A stretch of DNA of 6,280 nt, taken from assembly GCA_030824095.1 (NCBI GenBank), contig JAVBYK010000320.1:1-6280 (forward strand), in the 5' to 3' direction. The stretch comes from a bacterium. GTDB lineage: Bacteria; Pseudomonadota; Gammaproteobacteria; Burkholderiales; Burkholderiaceae_C. A program made the position numbers and the translations under genes. The notes beneath the pieces were generated by a model that saw only the letters and a program-made list of their open reading frames with translations, had not been told where the DNA came from and did no database searches. Below, one piece after another: positions 5,049-6,280 of the stretch (positions are counted from its first letter, which is position 1; each line of letters begins with the position of its first letter).

Positions 5049-5939
5049 TCAGCGCGCCATCAGCCGCGCCCGCACATGCGGCCACAGCAGGTTCAGCGCC
5101 AGACCGCCCATCACCAGCGCCGCCGCAATCAGTTTCCACGCCGGTAGCCCCTCGCCCAGCATCAAGGCCGAGCCGCCCATGCCAAACAGCGGCACCAGCA
5201 GGGCCATCGGCGTGATGGTGGCGGCCGGATAGCGCGCCAGCAGCCAGCCCCAGGCGGCGTAACCAAACAGCGAGTTGCCCCAGGCCTGCCAGGCCACGGC
5301 GGCCCAGGTGCCGGCATCGGCCTGTTGCAGACCGGCAGCGACTGCATCCCAGCCTTCGACGGCGAGGGTCAGCGCCAGCAGCGGCGGCACCGCAAACACG
5401 CTGGACCACACCACATAGGCCACCATGTTCACCTGGCCGGCCTTGCGCGAAACGATGTTGCCGCCCGCCCAGGACATGGCGGCCAGCAGGATCAGCCCCA
5501 GCCCCAGCACGGTGGTGCTGCCATCCGTGTGCATGACGATGGTGGCAATGCCGCCGGTGGCCAGCACCAGCGCTAGCCACTGCACGGGCTGCAACCGTTC
5601 GCCCGAGAGGCGCATGGCCAGCCCGATGGTGAAGAACACCTGCACCTGGATCACCAGCGATGCCAGCCCCGGCGAGATATGGCCATTCATGGCGACAAAC
5701 AACAGACCGAACTGGCCCACACCAATCAGCAGGCCATAGGCCGCCAGGTTGCCCCACGACACGGCGGGGCGGGGCAGGAAGAAGATGGCCGGCAACAGGG
5801 CAAGAGCAAAGCGCAGCGTGGCAAACAGCAGCGGTGGCATGTGGCCCAGGGCCAGCTTGATGACAACGAAATTGGTGCCCCAGACGGCGACAACCGCCAG
5901 AGCCAGCAGGAAATGCCGCAGAGGAAGGGATGTGTGCAT
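5049..5939 (-). CDS. eamA: EamA-like DMT-family exporter
   Basis: This inner-membrane protein of the drug/metabolite transporter superfamily has two EamA repeats (about residues 8-130 and 142-290) and about ten helices. It resembles E. coli EamA (YdeD), an exporter of O-acetylserine and cysteine-pathway metabolites. Shared blocks include WGTNFVVIKLAL, HMPPLLFATLRF, GLASLVIQVQVFFTI and SGERL in the first half, and AMSWAGGNI and MALLVPLFGM in the second. The 296-aa length from ATG 5939 equals the family's usual size. An in-frame ATG at 5972 would add 11 residues (MGLVYRSDNAP) and has GGAG 6 nt upstream, whereas ATG 5939 has no well-placed site, so the longer 307-aa form is possible. Its stop is only 4 bp from that of the convergent CxC-protein gene. 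The true substrate may differ from that of E. coli; a cysteine link next to a Cys-rich metal-type operon is suggestive only. Confidence 0.88.
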   Translation of the reverse strand: MHTSLPLRHFLLALAVVAVWGTNFVVIKLALGHMPPLLFATLRFALALLPAIFFLPRPAVSWGNLAAYGLLIGVGQFGLLFVAMNGHISPGLASLVIQVQVFFTIGLAMRLSGERLQPVQWLALVLATGGIATIVMHTDGSTTVLGLGLILLAAMSWAGGNIVSRKAGQVNMVAYVVWSSVFAVPPLLALTLAVEGWDAVAAGLQQADAGTWAAVAWQAWGNSLFGYAAWGWLLARYPAATITPMALLVPLFGMGGSALMLGEGLPAWKLIAAALVMGGLALNLLWPHVRARLMAR

Positions 5940-5958
5940 GGGCGCATTGTCGCTCCGG

Positions 5959-5964
5959 TAGACT
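5959..5964 (+). promoter_or_regulatory. Possible -10 element placing transcription start at the downstream ATG
   Basis: TAGACT matches TATAAT at four of six positions. It ends 6 nt before ATG 5971, so transcription would begin at or near the A of that ATG, giving a leaderless mRNA. No convincing -35 hexamer is seen at standard spacing, and an AGG (5965-5967) is too close to the ATG for a normal ribosome site. Confidence 0.3.
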
Positions 5965-5970
5965 AGGCCC

Positions 5971-6280
5971 ATGCGTCACTCCGGTATCCGATCCACGTTG
6001 CAGCGCCGCCCGTTGGGGCGCCAGGCGCTGGTCTGCGTGCTGGTGCTGGCATTGGTCTGGGCGCAAGGCCTGGGCCTGTGGCACAGCGTGGTGCATGGTG
6101 ATGCCTTCCACGGCGGCCGGGCTGGCGCCGTGGCGCAGATGGCTGCGCAGGAGCCGGGGCAGGCGCCCAGCCTGCTGCAGCGCCTGTTCGCCGGTCACCA
6201 ATACGATGCCGATTGTCAGTTCTTTGACCAGCACAGCCATGGCGACGCCCTGACCGGTGTCGCCCCGGCCCTTGCGGTGC
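5971..6280 (+). CDS. Small His-containing membrane-anchored or exported protein (cut by window edge)
   Basis: The first 103 residues are seen; the gene runs off the right edge. After a basic N-terminus (MRHSGIRSTLQRRPLGRQ) comes one hydrophobic segment at about 19-36 (ALVCVLVLALVWAQGLGL), which is either an uncleaved anchor or a signal peptide. Just beyond it lie His38, 42 and 47 (WHSVVHGDAFH) and later Asp79, Cys82, His88 and His90 (DADCQFFDQHSHGD). The pattern of a hydrophobic W-x-Q-x-L-x-L-x-H followed by a C..FDQ.SHGD block reminds me of DUF2946-like hypothetical proteins found near metal uptake genes in betaproteobacteria, but this is recollection. A role in periplasmic Zn or Cu binding is plausible. 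Codon use is normal for the window. Its ATG shares CATG with the longer possible start of eamA. Confidence 0.75.
   Translation, partial: MRHSGIRSTLQRRPLGRQALVCVLVLALVWAQGLGLWHSVVHGDAFHGGRAGAVAQMAAQEPGQAPSLLQRLFAGHQYDADCQFFDQHSHGDALTGVAPALAV

Noticed and set aside
4846..6240. A 464-aa open frame on the minus strand overlapping eamA, the CxC-protein gene and the His-protein gene
   Set aside because: It overlaps three supported genes in another frame and its residues are low in meaning (Ala/Gly/Arg/His-rich). EamA motifs are found in the competing frame.
1..6280. tRNA or rRNA genes, CRISPR arrays, insertion sequences, phage genes or a toxin-antitoxin pair
   Set aside because: None is visible on reading the window. 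There are no spaced direct repeats, transposase or integrase motifs, or tRNA-like folds; the only repeats seen are the two short interspersed copies.

Overview
The window is GC-rich bacterial DNA, densely packed with genes. It most likely comes from a betaproteobacterium of the Burkholderiales, probably Comamonadaceae. This rests on protein resemblance, on the style of the gene starts, and on two copies of a short AT-richer interspersed sequence that I recall as common in Acidovorax/Rhodoferax-like genomes. No database search was possible.

Layout. Bases 1-344 (minus) carry the first 114 codons of valS, valyl-tRNA synthetase. A 140-bp divergent gap follows. A 348-aa protein made of two fused GNAT acetyltransferase domains (485-1531, plus) comes next, then a 115-aa HPF/RaiA-family ribosome-associated protein (1609-1956, plus). 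From 2000 to 5044 five closely spaced plus-strand genes form a probable operon: a LolD/MacB-type ABC ATPase, a four-helix FtsX/MacB-type permease, an 82-aa exported protein with four cysteines, an exported DUF3299-type protein with a CxxC motif, and a 107-aa cytosolic protein with a CxC motif. Convergent to it, only 4 bp away, is eamA (minus), a DMT-family exporter resembling E. coli EamA. The window ends in the first 103 codons of a His-containing, membrane-anchored or exported small protein (5971 onward, plus), whose start codon abuts or overlaps that of eamA.

How the parts may work together. The five-gene block has the shape of a MacB-like transporter with accessory envelope proteins. The Cys and His residues in four of the five proteins, and the recalled link of ABC/DUF3299 neighbourhoods to zinc (the zrg locus of Vibrio), suggest metal handling in the envelope. 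That is inference. I found no convincing Zur-type operator.

The most unusual feature is that both interspersed repeat copies lie inside coding sequence. One supplies the last 15 residues of the ABC ATPase and the junction to the permease. The other supplies almost the whole signal peptide of the four-Cys protein.
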